From: an uncultured Acetatifactor sp.
Lineage (GTDB): Bacteria; Bacillota; Clostridia; Lachnospirales; Lachnospiraceae
Reading direction: 5' to 3'
NCBI GenBank assembly: GCA_910587755.1
Contig: CAJUNZ010000032.1
Location: forward strand, 1 to 20,446
DNA: 20,446 nt
The position numbers and the translations under genes were made by a program. Under the pieces are notes generated by a model. It did not search any database, had not been told where the DNA came from, and saw only the letters and a list, made by a program, of their open reading frames with translations. Positions 1 through 7,620 of the stretch are shown here, in pieces; position 1 is the first letter of the stretch, and every line of letters begins with the position of its first letter.

Positions 1-806
1 AAAAGCTGCTTCATAATAGCGGGACCGAACTCAGACTCCTTGGTTCCCTTTGTGACCAGGACACCCGTTGACAGTGAGATCAGCAGGGAAGGAATCTGGC
101 TCACCAGGCCGTCACCGATGGTAAGGATACCATAGTTGTCCAGGGCGGCAGTGACTTCCATATTGCTCCGCAGCACACCCATGGCGATACCGCCAATCAT
201 GTTGATGGCGGTCAGCAGAAGTCCTGCGGTAGCGTCTCCCTTTACATACTTCACAGCACCGTCCATGGAACCGAAGAAACTGGATTCCATCTGGATCTTA
301 TCGCGCCTCTCTTTGGCTTCCTTGTCGTCGATAGCTCCGGTATTTAAGTCCGCGTCAATGGCCATCTGCTTTCCGGGCATGGCATCCAGGGTAAAACGCG
401 CCGTTACTTCCGCCACTCGCTCGGAACCTTTATTGATAACCATGAACTGGATCATGATCAAAATGATAAATACAATGGCACCTACAATCAAGTCGCCGCC
501 GCCTACAAACTGGCCGAAGGTCAGCACCACATTTCCCGACGTGCCGTTTACCAGAATATACCTGGTGGAGGACACGTTCATGGCTATACGGAAAATCGTG
601 GTAAACAGCAGGATGGTGGGATAATAAGACATATCCAGCACTTCCTTGATGAACATGCAGGCAAAGAGAATCGTAAAAGCAATGGCAATGTTAAACGCCA
701 TAAACACATCAAGAAGCACTGCGGGAACAGGCACGATCAGCATAATAAATGCCACCAACACATATATGGCGACCATGACGTCCGTCCTGGCCAATTTTGA
801 GTTCAT
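1..806 (-). CDS. flhA: FlhA, flagellar export gate protein (partial, C terminus beyond window)
   Basis: FlhA forms the nonameric inner-membrane gate of the flagellar type III export apparatus. Its cytoplasmic domain, not present here, docks chaperone-substrate complexes. The visible 268 residues begin MNSKLARTDVMV and contain several hydrophobic segments (about 11-50, 60-85, 100-125, 195-215, 235-250). The family's conserved FHIPEP-type loop lies at about 129-157 and includes FTLDAMPGKQMAIDADLN. The ATG at 804-806 follows a very strong AGGAGGAGG ribosome site 6 bases upstream. The gene lies 44 bases after flhB and is the last gene seen in the operon. The reading frame runs off the left edge; full FlhA is about 680-700 residues, so roughly 60% is missing. 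Identification is certain from sequence and context. Confidence 0.97.
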   Translation of the reverse strand, partial: MNSKLARTDVMVAIYVLVAFIMLIVPVPAVLLDVFMAFNIAIAFTILFACMFIKEVLDMSYYPTILLFTTIFRIAMNVSSTRYILVNGTSGNVVLTFGQFVGGGDLIVGAIVFIILIMIQFMVINKGSERVAEVTARFTLDAMPGKQMAIDADLNTGAIDDKEAKERRDKIQMESSFFGSMDGAVKYVKGDATAGLLLTAINMIGGIAMGVLRSNMEVTAALDNYGILTIGDGLVSQIPSLLISLSTGVLVTKGTKESEFGPAIMKQL

Positions 807-850
807 GCAGTCCTCCTCCTTCCGAAACGATCAATATCACACAAAAGCAT
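803..850 (-). other. 15-codon bridging mini-ORF between flhB and flhA
   Basis: An ATG lies directly after the flhB TAG stop and opens a 15-codon frame (MLLCDIDRFGRRRTA). Its TGA stop overlaps the flhA start codon as ATGA. The end of flhB offers a purine-rich AGGGGA about 8 bases upstream of this ATG. The frame covers the whole intercistronic gap and includes the flhA ribosome site. It is probably not a functional peptide. It could serve to carry ribosomes from flhB to flhA, or be chance. Confidence 0.25.
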
Positions 851-1960
851 CTATATCTTCCCCTGCAGCTTATACACAAAAGCCAGCACGTCCGCCACCG
901 CCTGATACAGCTCCGGCGGGATCACCTCCCCGATCTCCACATTGGCGTAGAGCGTTCGGGCCAGGGGCTTGTTTTCTACAATCTCCACCTTGTTCTCCCT
1001 GGCGACTTCCTTGATCCGGGCCGCCAGATGCCCCTCCCCCTTGGCAATGACCACCGGGGCAGCGGCCACTTCAGGATCATACTTGATAGCTACGGCGTAG
1101 TGGGTGGGGTTGGTGATAACCACATCCGCCTTGGGCAGCTCCTGCATCATACGGCGCATGGACGCTTCCCTCATCTTCTGTTTGATTTTACCTTTCACCG
1201 CAGGATCACCTTCCTGCTGTTTGAACTCTTCTTTAATCTCCTGTTTGCTCATCTTCATGTCATTTTTGAACTTGATCTTCTGGTAGGCAAAGTCCGCAAA
1301 GGCAATGATCATATAGAAAGCGGAGATTCTGATCCCCAGGTCGGTAACTATGGCCAGGAGATTCTGCAGGGCCTGCATCACCGTCAGACTATACAGGTCA
1401 AACAGGAGCACCCACTTATCCTCTAAATAAGTATAACAGATATACACGATTAAAGCAATTTTTGCGACAGATTTTATGAGCTCAATCACAGCATTCAGAG
1501 AAAAAAATTTTTTAAAGCCCTTTATGGGGTTGAGCTTGCTGAATTTGGGACGGAGGGGCTTGGAGGTGGGCTTCCACTTCACCTGGGCATAGTCACAGAG
1601 AAAAGCCACCAGCACCCCCACCAGAAAAACAGGGGCCACAATCCACAGCACATCCAGGAGAAGCTGTCTGTAGATGATCCTGATATCCATCTGGGGCATA
1701 AATCCCCGGTAATAAGTGATAATATCCGGGATCCTGCCGTAAATGCTGTCGAACACATTCATCATCTGTGTTCCCATGTTTCCCACCCAGAACTTCATCA
1801 CCAGAAACAGTGCCAGAAGCCCCATACCGTTGGCGATCTCCCGGCTCTTGGCCACCTGGCCTTCCTTCCGGGCGTCGTCCAGTTTTTTCTGAGTGGCCGG
1901 CTCCGTCCTCTCGCCGCCCATTCCTTCTTTGGCAAAATACTGCAGGTTATAACGAATCAT
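851..1960 (-). CDS. flhB: FlhB, flagellar export substrate-specificity switch
   Basis: FlhB is the export-gate component that switches secretion from rod/hook to filament substrates, triggered by FliK. The 369-residue protein starts MIRYNLQYFA and has the usual N-terminal TEPATQKKLDDARKEGQ segment (19-35). Four hydrophobic regions follow (about 44-62, 100-122, 157-178, 200-222), then a charged linker and the cytoplasmic domain with the autocleavage motif NPTH at 284-287. Cleavage falls between Asn284 and Pro285. Length is normal for the family. Its ATG overlaps the fliR stop by four bases (ATGA), and AGGAG lies inside the end of fliR, indicating translational coupling. All landmark residues are intact. 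Confidence 0.98.
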   Translation of the reverse strand: MIRYNLQYFAKEGMGGERTEPATQKKLDDARKEGQVAKSREIANGMGLLALFLVMKFWVGNMGTQMMNVFDSIYGRIPDIITYYRGFMPQMDIRIIYRQLLLDVLWIVAPVFLVGVLVAFLCDYAQVKWKPTSKPLRPKFSKLNPIKGFKKFFSLNAVIELIKSVAKIALIVYICYTYLEDKWVLLFDLYSLTVMQALQNLLAIVTDLGIRISAFYMIIAFADFAYQKIKFKNDMKMSKQEIKEEFKQQEGDPAVKGKIKQKMREASMRRMMQELPKADVVITNPTHYAVAIKYDPEVAAAPVVIAKGEGHLAARIKEVARENKVEIVENKPLARTLYANVEIGEVIPPELYQAVADVLAFVYKLQGKI

Positions 1961-2739
1961 TCCATAACTCCTACAAAGGAATTGATCATCCGTTTCATCT
2001 CTTCAAAGATAAAATCCGCCACCCCCGGAAGCATGCTGGCCGTCAGGGTAAAGATGGAAAGACCCACCAGCACCTTCAGCTGAATACCCACTGCAAACAT
2101 GTTCAGCTGGGGCGACACCTTGGCCAGGACACCCAGCACAGCGTTCAGCAGCAGAGTCACGCAGAACACCGGCAGCACAATGCGGAACCCGATCATCACA
2201 TAATCTCCCAGAAACTCCACCATAATGCTCAGCAGGGAATCTCCCCGGAACACGGCGCCGCTCACCGGGATCAACACAAAAGAATCCGCCAGCGCCCCAA
2301 ATAGATACCGATACATGCCCGAAGCCACCATCATCAGCGTCAACACATACTGATACAATACACCCGTGATACTGGTGGCCTCCCGGGAGGTGGGGTCCAT
2401 CAGTGTCACCATGGAAAGTCCAATCTCCATATCCGCGATGGAACCGGCAAAATTCACAATGGAGGTACAGATAGTGGCAGAAAAGCCGATCAGCAGTCCC
2501 GTCAGGGCTTCCTTTATCACCATAAGAGCATATTCCAGAAGAGTGGAATATGCAACCCCCTCCGCCGGAGTCAGCGCCTGGTACAAAAGCAGAGACGTAA
2601 AAAAACTCAAGCCTACCCGAAGGGTCCTGGGCGTTTTGTTCATACTGAAAAAAGGAGCGATGAACACAAAACAGGATATCCTTGTAAGGATCAAAAGGAA
2701 GTATTCCAGATCATAGATGGAAAAGGAGTAATTAATCAT
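1957..2739 (-). CDS. fliR: FliR, flagellar export gate protein
   Basis: FliR joins FliP and FliQ to make the helical export-gate core embedded in the MS ring. The 260-residue, very hydrophobic protein begins MINYSFSIYDLEYFLLILTR and carries the usual FliR features: repeated membrane segments, the SFFTSLLLY region near residue 45 and an FAGSIADMEIGLSMVTLMDP-like stretch in the middle. Length fits the family (about 255-265). It lies 13 bases after fliQ and overlaps flhB by four bases. The ATG at 2737-2739 is preceded by GGGAGCC at reasonable distance. Confidence 0.97.
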   Translation of the reverse strand: MINYSFSIYDLEYFLLILTRISCFVFIAPFFSMNKTPRTLRVGLSFFTSLLLYQALTPAEGVAYSTLLEYALMVIKEALTGLLIGFSATICTSIVNFAGSIADMEIGLSMVTLMDPTSREATSITGVLYQYVLTLMMVASGMYRYLFGALADSFVLIPVSGAVFRGDSLLSIMVEFLGDYVMIGFRIVLPVFCVTLLLNAVLGVLAKVSPQLNMFAVGIQLKVLVGLSIFTLTASMLPGVADFIFEEMKRMINSFVGVME

Positions 2740-2752
2740 CCCGCCAGGCTCC

Positions 2753-3025
2753 CTATCTGCCTATGTAGAGGCCAAAGTCAGCCCACAGCGAAGTCATGAA
2801 CTCCACCATGGAATTCATCATCCAGTTCCCAAACAAAACCAATGCCAGGAACACACACACCACCTTTGGCACAAAGGTGAGCGTCTGCTCCTGGATGGAT
2901 GTAACCGTCTGAAAAATACTGACCGCAAGGCCCACGCACAGGGATACCAGCAGTACTGGCAGGGATACCTGAATCACCAGAAACAACGCCTCCCTTGTCA
3001 TATCCATTACCGCATCAATCGTCAT
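2753..3025 (-). CDS. fliQ: FliQ, flagellar export gate protein
   Basis: FliQ is the small two-helix component of the FliPQR export gate. This 90-residue protein has the standard layout: a short N terminus (MTIDAVMDMTREAL), membrane helix 1 at about 15-38, a conserved TSIQEQTLTFVPK loop at about 42-54, and membrane helix 2 at about 55-75. Length and motif match the family exactly. An AAAGGGAGTG ribosome site precedes the ATG at 3023-3025. It sits between fliP (50-base gap) and fliR (13-base gap), the invariant order of this gene trio. Confidence 0.97.
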   Translation of the reverse strand: MTIDAVMDMTREALFLVIQVSLPVLLVSLCVGLAVSIFQTVTSIQEQTLTFVPKVVCVFLALVLFGNWMMNSMVEFMTSLWADFGLYIGR

Positions 3026-3075
3026 ATCCCATCACTCCCTTTCTAAAAATTCCCCTGCTCTGCCGCAGCACCGCA

Positions 3076-3873
3076 CTATTGTAGCAGATAGAACGAGTTC
3101 ACCAGCTGTCCTATGATAAGGCTCCAGCCGTCCGCCAGTACAAAGAGCAGAATCTTAAACGGCATGGAGATCGTGGTGGGCGGCAGCATCATCATACCCA
3201 TACTCATAAGGGTGGAAGCCACCACCATATCAATAACGATAAAGGGTATGTATATTACAAACCCGATCCAAAACGCTATCCTAAGCTCACTGATCAGAAA
3301 ACTGGGCAGCAGCACGGACATAGGAATATCGTCCAGGCTCTCCCCGTCCCAGGTCTGCCCCGCAATGTCCATAAACAGCTGTACATCCTTCACCTGGGTC
3401 TGGGGGTACATAAACTCCCGCAGCGGAGCAACTCCCCTCTCCAACGCCTCGTCCAGCGTAATCTCTCCGGCTTCATAGGGTTGATAAGCCTGCTCATTGA
3501 TCTCTGCCACTGTGGGTTCCATAATAAAGAAAGTCAATATCAGAGCAAGCCCCACCAAGACCTGATTGGGAGGCGCCGTCTGAGTATTCAGCGCGGCACG
3601 GGTGAAATGCAATACAATGATGATGCGGGTAAATGACGTCATCATCATAATGAGCGTGGGAGCAATGGCCAGCAGAGTCAGCGTCAGCAACATTCGGAGG
3701 GAACCACTGATATCCCCGTTTCCCTCACCATAGGAAATATTCAGAACATTGGACATTCCTGGCTCTTCACTGGCAAATACTGTCATGGAGTTTTGAATAC
3801 ACAATATGCCCACCGAGACCAGCAGGCATATTGCGGTTACTATACGCTTGATTTTAAGCTTATTCTTCTTCAT
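3076..3873 (-). CDS. fliP: FliP, flagellar export gate protein
   Basis: FliP is the main pore-lining protein of the FliP5Q4R1 export gate. The 265-residue sequence has a cleavable-looking signal peptide: basic MKKNKLKIKR, a hydrophobic core to about 28, then a likely cut near VFA-SEEPG at 34. A short extracytoplasmic segment follows, then four membrane helices. Family motifs are plain: LTLLAIAPTLIMMMTSFTRI (about 63-83), APPNQVLVGLAL, and the C-terminal MMMLPPTTISMPFKILLFV stretch. Length is slightly above the usual 220-255 because of the signal region. The start lies inside the 3' end of fliO (14-base overlap), where GAGGAAAG within fliO acts as ribosome site. Confidence 0.97.
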   Translation of the reverse strand: MKKNKLKIKRIVTAICLLVSVGILCIQNSMTVFASEEPGMSNVLNISYGEGNGDISGSLRMLLTLTLLAIAPTLIMMMTSFTRIIIVLHFTRAALNTQTAPPNQVLVGLALILTFFIMEPTVAEINEQAYQPYEAGEITLDEALERGVAPLREFMYPQTQVKDVQLFMDIAGQTWDGESLDDIPMSVLLPSFLISELRIAFWIGFVIYIPFIVIDMVVASTLMSMGMMMLPPTTISMPFKILLFVLADGWSLIIGQLVNSFYLLQ

Positions 3874-4270
3874 GCAACTGACTTTCCTCTGGCTCTCCCG
3901 GGGCAGCCTGATCTTTCTTCACAGCCCTGTCAAAAAAATCCTTAAAGTGAAAACCCTGAGCGGACCCGCCCTCTCTGAGCATCTCCCCCGGAAGCTCACA
4001 CAGCATGGTAACTGTATCCTTACAGACAGCCACCACCATATACTTTTCGCCTGCCCGTATGATTTGGATGTACTTATTATTCGCAATACGAGTGGTTTCT
4101 ATTACCTGTATGTTCACGTTTGCGCCCTGCTGCTTCTGATAACCTGCAATCCATTTTGTGGTCAGTGCCGTGATACCCAGCACCACCACAAATATCAGCA
4201 GCACAGTGATAAACTGAGCATAACTGCTCCCCTGGGCGCGTTCACCCATTCCTGCGGCCAGAAGCACCAT
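3860..4270 (-). CDS. fliO: FliO/FliZ-family export assembly protein
   Basis: FliO is a small membrane protein that helps assemble and stabilise the FliP ring. This 136-residue protein has a short N-terminal outside segment (1-18), one membrane helix (about 19-38), and a cytoplasmic domain with the family pattern IQVIETTRIANNKYIQIIRAGEKYMVVAV (54-82 region). It ends in an acidic, probably disordered tail. The position between cheY and fliP is typical of Firmicutes. Its ATG overlaps the cheY stop by one base (TGATG), so translation is probably coupled. Sequence conservation in this family is low, so context adds much of the certainty. Confidence 0.93.
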   Translation of the reverse strand: MVLLAAGMGERAQGSSYAQFITVLLIFVVVLGITALTTKWIAGYQKQQGANVNIQVIETTRIANNKYIQIIRAGEKYMVVAVCKDTVTMLCELPGEMLREGGSAQGFHFKDFFDRAVKKDQAAPGEPEESQLHEEE

Positions 4271-4632
4271 CAGCCAATGGCCTTCTTCACGGCCTCAATC
4301 ACGCGATCCTCCTGGAAGGGCTTCACAATAAAGTCCCTGGCCCCGGCCTGAATGGACTCCACCACCATTGCCTGCTGACCCATTGCGGAGCACATGATAA
4401 CCTTCGCATTTCCGTCAAGCTTCTTAATCTCCTTCAGAGCCTGGATGCCGTCCATCTCAGGCATGGTGATGTCCATCAGCACCAGGTCCGGTGAGAGCTC
4501 TTTATATTTCTCCACTGCCTTTACACCGTTTTCAGCTTCCCCAGCCACTGTATAGCCACCCTTGGTAAGGGTATTTTTGATCATCATCCTCATGAATGCG
4601 GCATCGTCGCATATCAAAATATTCTTCGCCAT
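4270..4632 (-). CDS. cheY: CheY-type single-domain response regulator
   Basis: CheY is the phosphorylated messenger that binds the flagellar switch and sets rotation. The 120-residue receiver domain shows all active-site residues: the acidic pair D9/D10, phosphoacceptor D54 in LVLMDITMPEM, switch residue S82 (in CSAMGQQ) and K104 in FIVKPF. There is no output domain. It lies 13 bases after fliY, whose predicted phosphatase sites would act on this protein, and upstream of fliO, the same place as in Bacillus subtilis. AGGAGGAAAG lies 7 bases before the ATG. No other chemotaxis gene is in the window. Confidence 0.96.
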   Translation of the reverse strand: MAKNILICDDAAFMRMMIKNTLTKGGYTVAGEAENGVKAVEKYKELSPDLVLMDITMPEMDGIQALKEIKKLDGNAKVIMCSAMGQQAMVVESIQAGARDFIVKPFQEDRVIEAVKKAIG

Positions 4633-4645
4633 GTTTACTTTCCTC

Positions 4646-6034
4646 CTACTTGATAATGTCCGTTACTCTTACGGCAAAACTCTCTTCAATAACTACAACC
4701 TCTCCCTTTGCCACAAACTTACCGTTTACAAGCACATCAATGGGTTCGCCTGCGATCCGATCCAGTTCGATAATCGTACCGGGCGCAAAGTCAAGGATTT
4801 CGGATATGGACTTGGTCGTGCGGCCAAGCTCCACGGTAACATTCAGCGGAACATCCATAATGAGGCCGATGTTCTCCTGTCCGGCTATAGCCCTTCCATC
4901 TGCCGCAAAGCTTTGGAACTGGGCGGGCTGAACATTTACATTCTGCATACCCACAGGAGCTCCCATGGACATGCCTCCCATCATTTGTGGACCACCCATG
5001 GGCATTCCCCCCATCATCTGAGGATATCCCATCTGGGGATACCCCATCTGAGGATTCATTCCCATTGGCATACCTGTATACCCGGGCATTCCCCCTGCCA
5101 TCTGAGGATTCATGGCTCCTGCATCCGGAGCAGCACCCATCCCCGGCATGCCTCCCATAGGCATTCCACCGCCCATGGGCATTCCCCCCATCATCTGAGG
5201 ATTCCCGGCCTCTGCACCTGCAGGCGCCCCCTCCTGGAGAGCATTGGAAATCTCCGGCATGGCGTCAATGGCCTTCTGGGTGGCATTGCCCCCGGAATTC
5301 TGAGAATTCATAAAAGTATCCACAACCTTATGAGCAAATTCAAAAGGATAGAGTTGCATGATGGAACTGTCCACCAGATCACCGATCTGCATGCGGAAAG
5401 CAATCTTTACAAACCGCCCTCCCAGAAAAGGAGACACATCTCCTCCGTCAGCCACCTGGGTCAGATCCAGAAGAGAAGCCTCCGGCGGGCTGATGTCGAT
5501 CTTCGTGCCCATCATGGTGGAAAGAGATGTGGCAGAAGCCCCCATCATCTGGTTCATGGCCTCTGAGATAGCACTCAGATGCAGCTCTCCCAGCTCCCCG
5601 TCCGTATTGGTGCCGTCACCTCCCATCATCAGATCGGTAATAACTTTAACGTCCTGTTCCTTCAGTATCAGGATATTGGTTCCGTCCAGACCCACCGTAT
5701 ATTTTATCTGAATAAAAACACAGGGCCTTTCATACTGATCCATCAGAGTTTCCCAATCGGCAAACTCAACCACCGGTGTAGTAATATTCACCTTTAAGTT
5801 TACAAGGGAATATAAGGTAGTGGCTGAAGATCCCATACTGATATTTGCAATCTCGCCTATGGCGTCTTTTTCCTCATCTGACAGAGTTTCGCCATCATCC
5901 GCTACTACATTATAACCGCCTTCCGATTCCAAGCCGGATATATCACCACTGCCTGCCGCCTCCGGCTCTTCATCGGACAAATCCATCCCGGCAAGCAGGG
6001 CATTTATTTCGTCCTGGGACAATCCACCGTCCAT
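4646..6034 (-). CDS. fliY: FliY, flagellar switch protein with CheC-like phosphatase and FliN domains
   Basis: FliY is a C-ring switch protein that also dephosphorylates CheY-P. The 462 residues divide into a FliM-like CheY-binding peptide (LSQDEINALLAG, 5-16), an acidic linker, a CheC-like domain (about 50-245), a Met/Gly/Pro-rich repeat linker (about 278-363) and a C-terminal FliN domain (about 388-462, with LNVTVELGRT). Both CheC catalytic motifs fit D/S-x3-E-x2-N-x22-P exactly: D57/E61/N64/P87 and S154/E158/N161/P184. The protein is longer than B. subtilis FliY (about 380) mainly because of the repeat linker. The start lies 3 bases after the fliM stop, with AGGAGG inside the end of fliM. 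The gene may also be annotated fliN. Confidence 0.96.
   Translation of the reverse strand: MDGGLSQDEINALLAGMDLSDEEPEAAGSGDISGLESEGGYNVVADDGETLSDEEKDAIGEIANISMGSSATTLYSLVNLKVNITTPVVEFADWETLMDQYERPCVFIQIKYTVGLDGTNILILKEQDVKVITDLMMGGDGTNTDGELGELHLSAISEAMNQMMGASATSLSTMMGTKIDISPPEASLLDLTQVADGGDVSPFLGGRFVKIAFRMQIGDLVDSSIMQLYPFEFAHKVVDTFMNSQNSGGNATQKAIDAMPEISNALQEGAPAGAEAGNPQMMGGMPMGGGMPMGGMPGMGAAPDAGAMNPQMAGGMPGYTGMPMGMNPQMGYPQMGYPQMMGGMPMGGPQMMGGMSMGAPVGMQNVNVQPAQFQSFAADGRAIAGQENIGLIMDVPLNVTVELGRTTKSISEILDFAPGTIIELDRIAGEPIDVLVNGKFVAKGEVVVIEESFAVRVTDIIK
4949..5203 (-). repeat. In-frame tandem repeats encoding Met/Gly/Pro-rich FliY linker
   Basis: This stretch encodes FliY residues 278-362. It is built from imperfect short repeats such as MMGGMPMGG, NPQM and GYPQM, with GYPQMGYPQM as an obvious tandem copy at the DNA level. 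About 25 of 86 residues are methionine and almost no charged residues occur. The region joins the CheC-like and FliN domains and should be disordered. Repeats of this kind can change length by slippage. Confidence 0.85.
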
Positions 6035-6037
6035 TGT

Positions 6038-7018
6038 CTATTCCTCCTCTCTTATCACCGACGTAATCCTGACAGCATAAGAATCTCTCTCCGTGCCGGG
6101 CAATGCGGTAAATTTCTTGATATTGCCTACATAAATATTCATATCCTGATCCACCCCGGAATCCAGGCGGATACAGTCACCCACCTGCAGGTTCATGAAA
6201 TCGCTTACCGAGATAGTACTCTTGCCAAGCACAGCCCTGATGGGCACATCCACCTTGCGGATCATAGATTCAACATAAGCCTCATAATTTTCATCACGGT
6301 TTTCCTGCATGGTTGAATACCAGTACTTGGTATTCAACTTATCCATGACATCCTCCAGTGTAAAGAAAGGAAGACAGATATTCATGAAGCCCTCAATGTC
6401 TCCAATTTTCAGGGACAGCGTTACAATGGCCACCATGTCGCCCGGGGCGATGACCTGTGCAAACTGGGCATTGGTCTCCATGCGGTTCAGCACAGGAGAA
6501 AGCTCGATTACGTTCTTCCAGGGCTCCCGCAGAAGCTGTGTGAACATTACCAGAATCTTCTGGATGATAATCTGCTCTATCTCCGAAAATTCTCTGCTCT
6601 TCTCCAGAGGAACACCGTTTCCCCCCAACATTCGATCCAACATGGCATAGCCAAGATTCGTATCCACCTCCATGATGGCGGAGCCGTTTAAGGGCGCAAA
6701 ATTAATAATTCCCAATATGATAGGACTGGATAAAGAATTCGTAAACTCATTGTAGGTACTGGATTCGGAATTCATCACCGATACCTGTACGCTCTTGCGA
6801 AGGTATACCGGCAGATTCGTGGAGATCAGCCGGGCATAGTGCTCAAAAATGAACTCCAAAGTTCTCAAATGTTCCTTGGAGAACTTTGTAGGCCGGCTGA
6901 AATCATAATCCTTAATCTTTTTTTCGTTCCCCTGCTGCATGGTGTCCGTATCGACTTCCCCTTCGGACATGGCTTTCAGCAGGGCGTCTATTTCCGCCTG
7001 TGAAAGTGTCTCAGCCAC
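6038..7018 (-). CDS. fliM: FliM, flagellar motor switch protein
   Basis: FliM is the C-ring protein that receives CheY-P and links FliG to FliY/FliN. The 326-residue protein has the N-terminal CheY-P-binding motif (LSQAEIDALL, 5-14), a linker, the CheC-like middle domain (about 45-235, with AMLDRMLGGNG and EQIIIQKIL) and a FliN-like C-terminal domain (about 250-326, with AVLGKSTISVSDFMNLQVGD). Length is typical. The start is GTG at 7016-7018, chosen because a perfect AGGAGGTG lies 7 bases upstream. It lies 47 bases after fliL, a gap filled by two tiny ORFs. The gap to fliY is 3 bases. Confidence 0.97.
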   Translation of the reverse strand: MAETLSQAEIDALLKAMSEGEVDTDTMQQGNEKKIKDYDFSRPTKFSKEHLRTLEFIFEHYARLISTNLPVYLRKSVQVSVMNSESSTYNEFTNSLSSPIILGIINFAPLNGSAIMEVDTNLGYAMLDRMLGGNGVPLEKSREFSEIEQIIIQKILVMFTQLLREPWKNVIELSPVLNRMETNAQFAQVIAPGDMVAIVTLSLKIGDIEGFMNICLPFFTLEDVMDKLNTKYWYSTMQENRDENYEAYVESMIRKVDVPIRAVLGKSTISVSDFMNLQVGDCIRLDSGVDQDMNIYVGNIKKFTALPGTERDSYAVRITSVIREEE

Positions 7019-7066
7019 GCAAGTTCACCTCCTGTCGCATGCTGCTCCTCCTGTCCGCCTGTTCAT
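7011..7066 (-). other. Overlapping mini-ORFs in the fliL-fliM gap
   Basis: Two tiny frames occupy this gap. The first (7025-7066, 13 codons, MNRRTGGAACDRR) starts on the fliL stop as TGATG and ends with a TGA that is the last part of the fliM ribosome site. The second (7011-7040, 9 codons, MRQEVNLRG) has its own strong AGGAGG 6 bases before its ATG and ends 5 bases inside fliM, out of frame. Either could tune fliM translation. No peptide function is suggested. Confidence 0.3.
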
Positions 7067-7596
7067 CAGCCGTACTTGATATCATTGAGGTTGACCCTGT
7101 AAATAAACTCGGACTTGAACATGTTCTGGATGGCCTTCAGGATTTCATCCCTGATATGGCCTGTGAAGCCAGCCCGGCACTCTTCGGAGGTATAGCTGCT
7201 GACCACCTGAGTAACCACATCCCCTATTTGGGTGTTATAGTTGCTGATGGTCTCTCCATACTCGGCGAAATCTTCATGGTTCTTGTTCATGGCCACAGAA
7301 ATATTAAACACAATATACTCCTGCTTTGTGCTCGTAGTGACCGTCCCGTCCTCGCCCACAGTCTGAGAGAAAGCCAAAGCAATGGTCATACTCCCCAGGT
7401 CATGGGTCTGTGTGTCGGCCAGGGATACCTCTGTTCCGCTGCCGTTCAGCTCCAGGTTCATGGCCATACTGATGCTGTTCATCAGGGATGCGGTCTTGCC
7501 GTTGGTGCTGATGACACTGATCATCATTATGGATGTCATGACAATATTTACAATCAGCAACACCAGGATCAGCACACTCATTAAATTCTTCTTCAT
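7066..7596 (-). CDS. fliL: FliL, flagellar basal body-associated stator protein
   Basis: FliL is a single-pass membrane protein that surrounds and stabilises the MotA/MotB stator. The 176 residues consist of a short basic N terminus (MKKN), one membrane helix (about 5-27), a Ser/Thr-rich linker and a periplasm-side domain ending in VSSYTSEECRAGFTGHIRDEILKAIQ-like sequence. That last stretch resembles the conserved C-terminal helix of FliL proteins, which ends near the start of an exported beta region. Sequence identity in this family is low, so placement directly after motB and before fliM carries much weight. The ATG is at 7594-7596 with AAAGGA upstream. Confidence 0.9.
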   Translation of the reverse strand: MKKNLMSVLILVLLIVNIVMTSIMMISVISTNGKTASLMNSISMAMNLELNGSGTEVSLADTQTHDLGSMTIALAFSQTVGEDGTVTTSTKQEYIVFNISVAMNKNHEDFAEYGETISNYNTQIGDVVTQVVSSYTSEECRAGFTGHIRDEILKAIQNMFKSEFIYRVNLNDIKYG

Positions 7597-7620
7597 ATCT
7601 TAAAGTCCTTTCTTCCGGCC

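Noticed and set aside
3032..3076. 14-codon GTG frame in the fliP-fliQ gap, overlapping the fliP stop as TAGTG
   Set aside because: Similar to the other bridging frames but it starts with GTG, has no clear ribosome site and ends short of fliQ; chance is the simpler explanation.
4562..5566. Histidine-rich plus-strand frame opposite fliY
   Set aside because: The His/Ser/Pro repeats are the complement of the Met/Gly/Pro repeats of FliY, so they reflect that repeat and not a separate gene.
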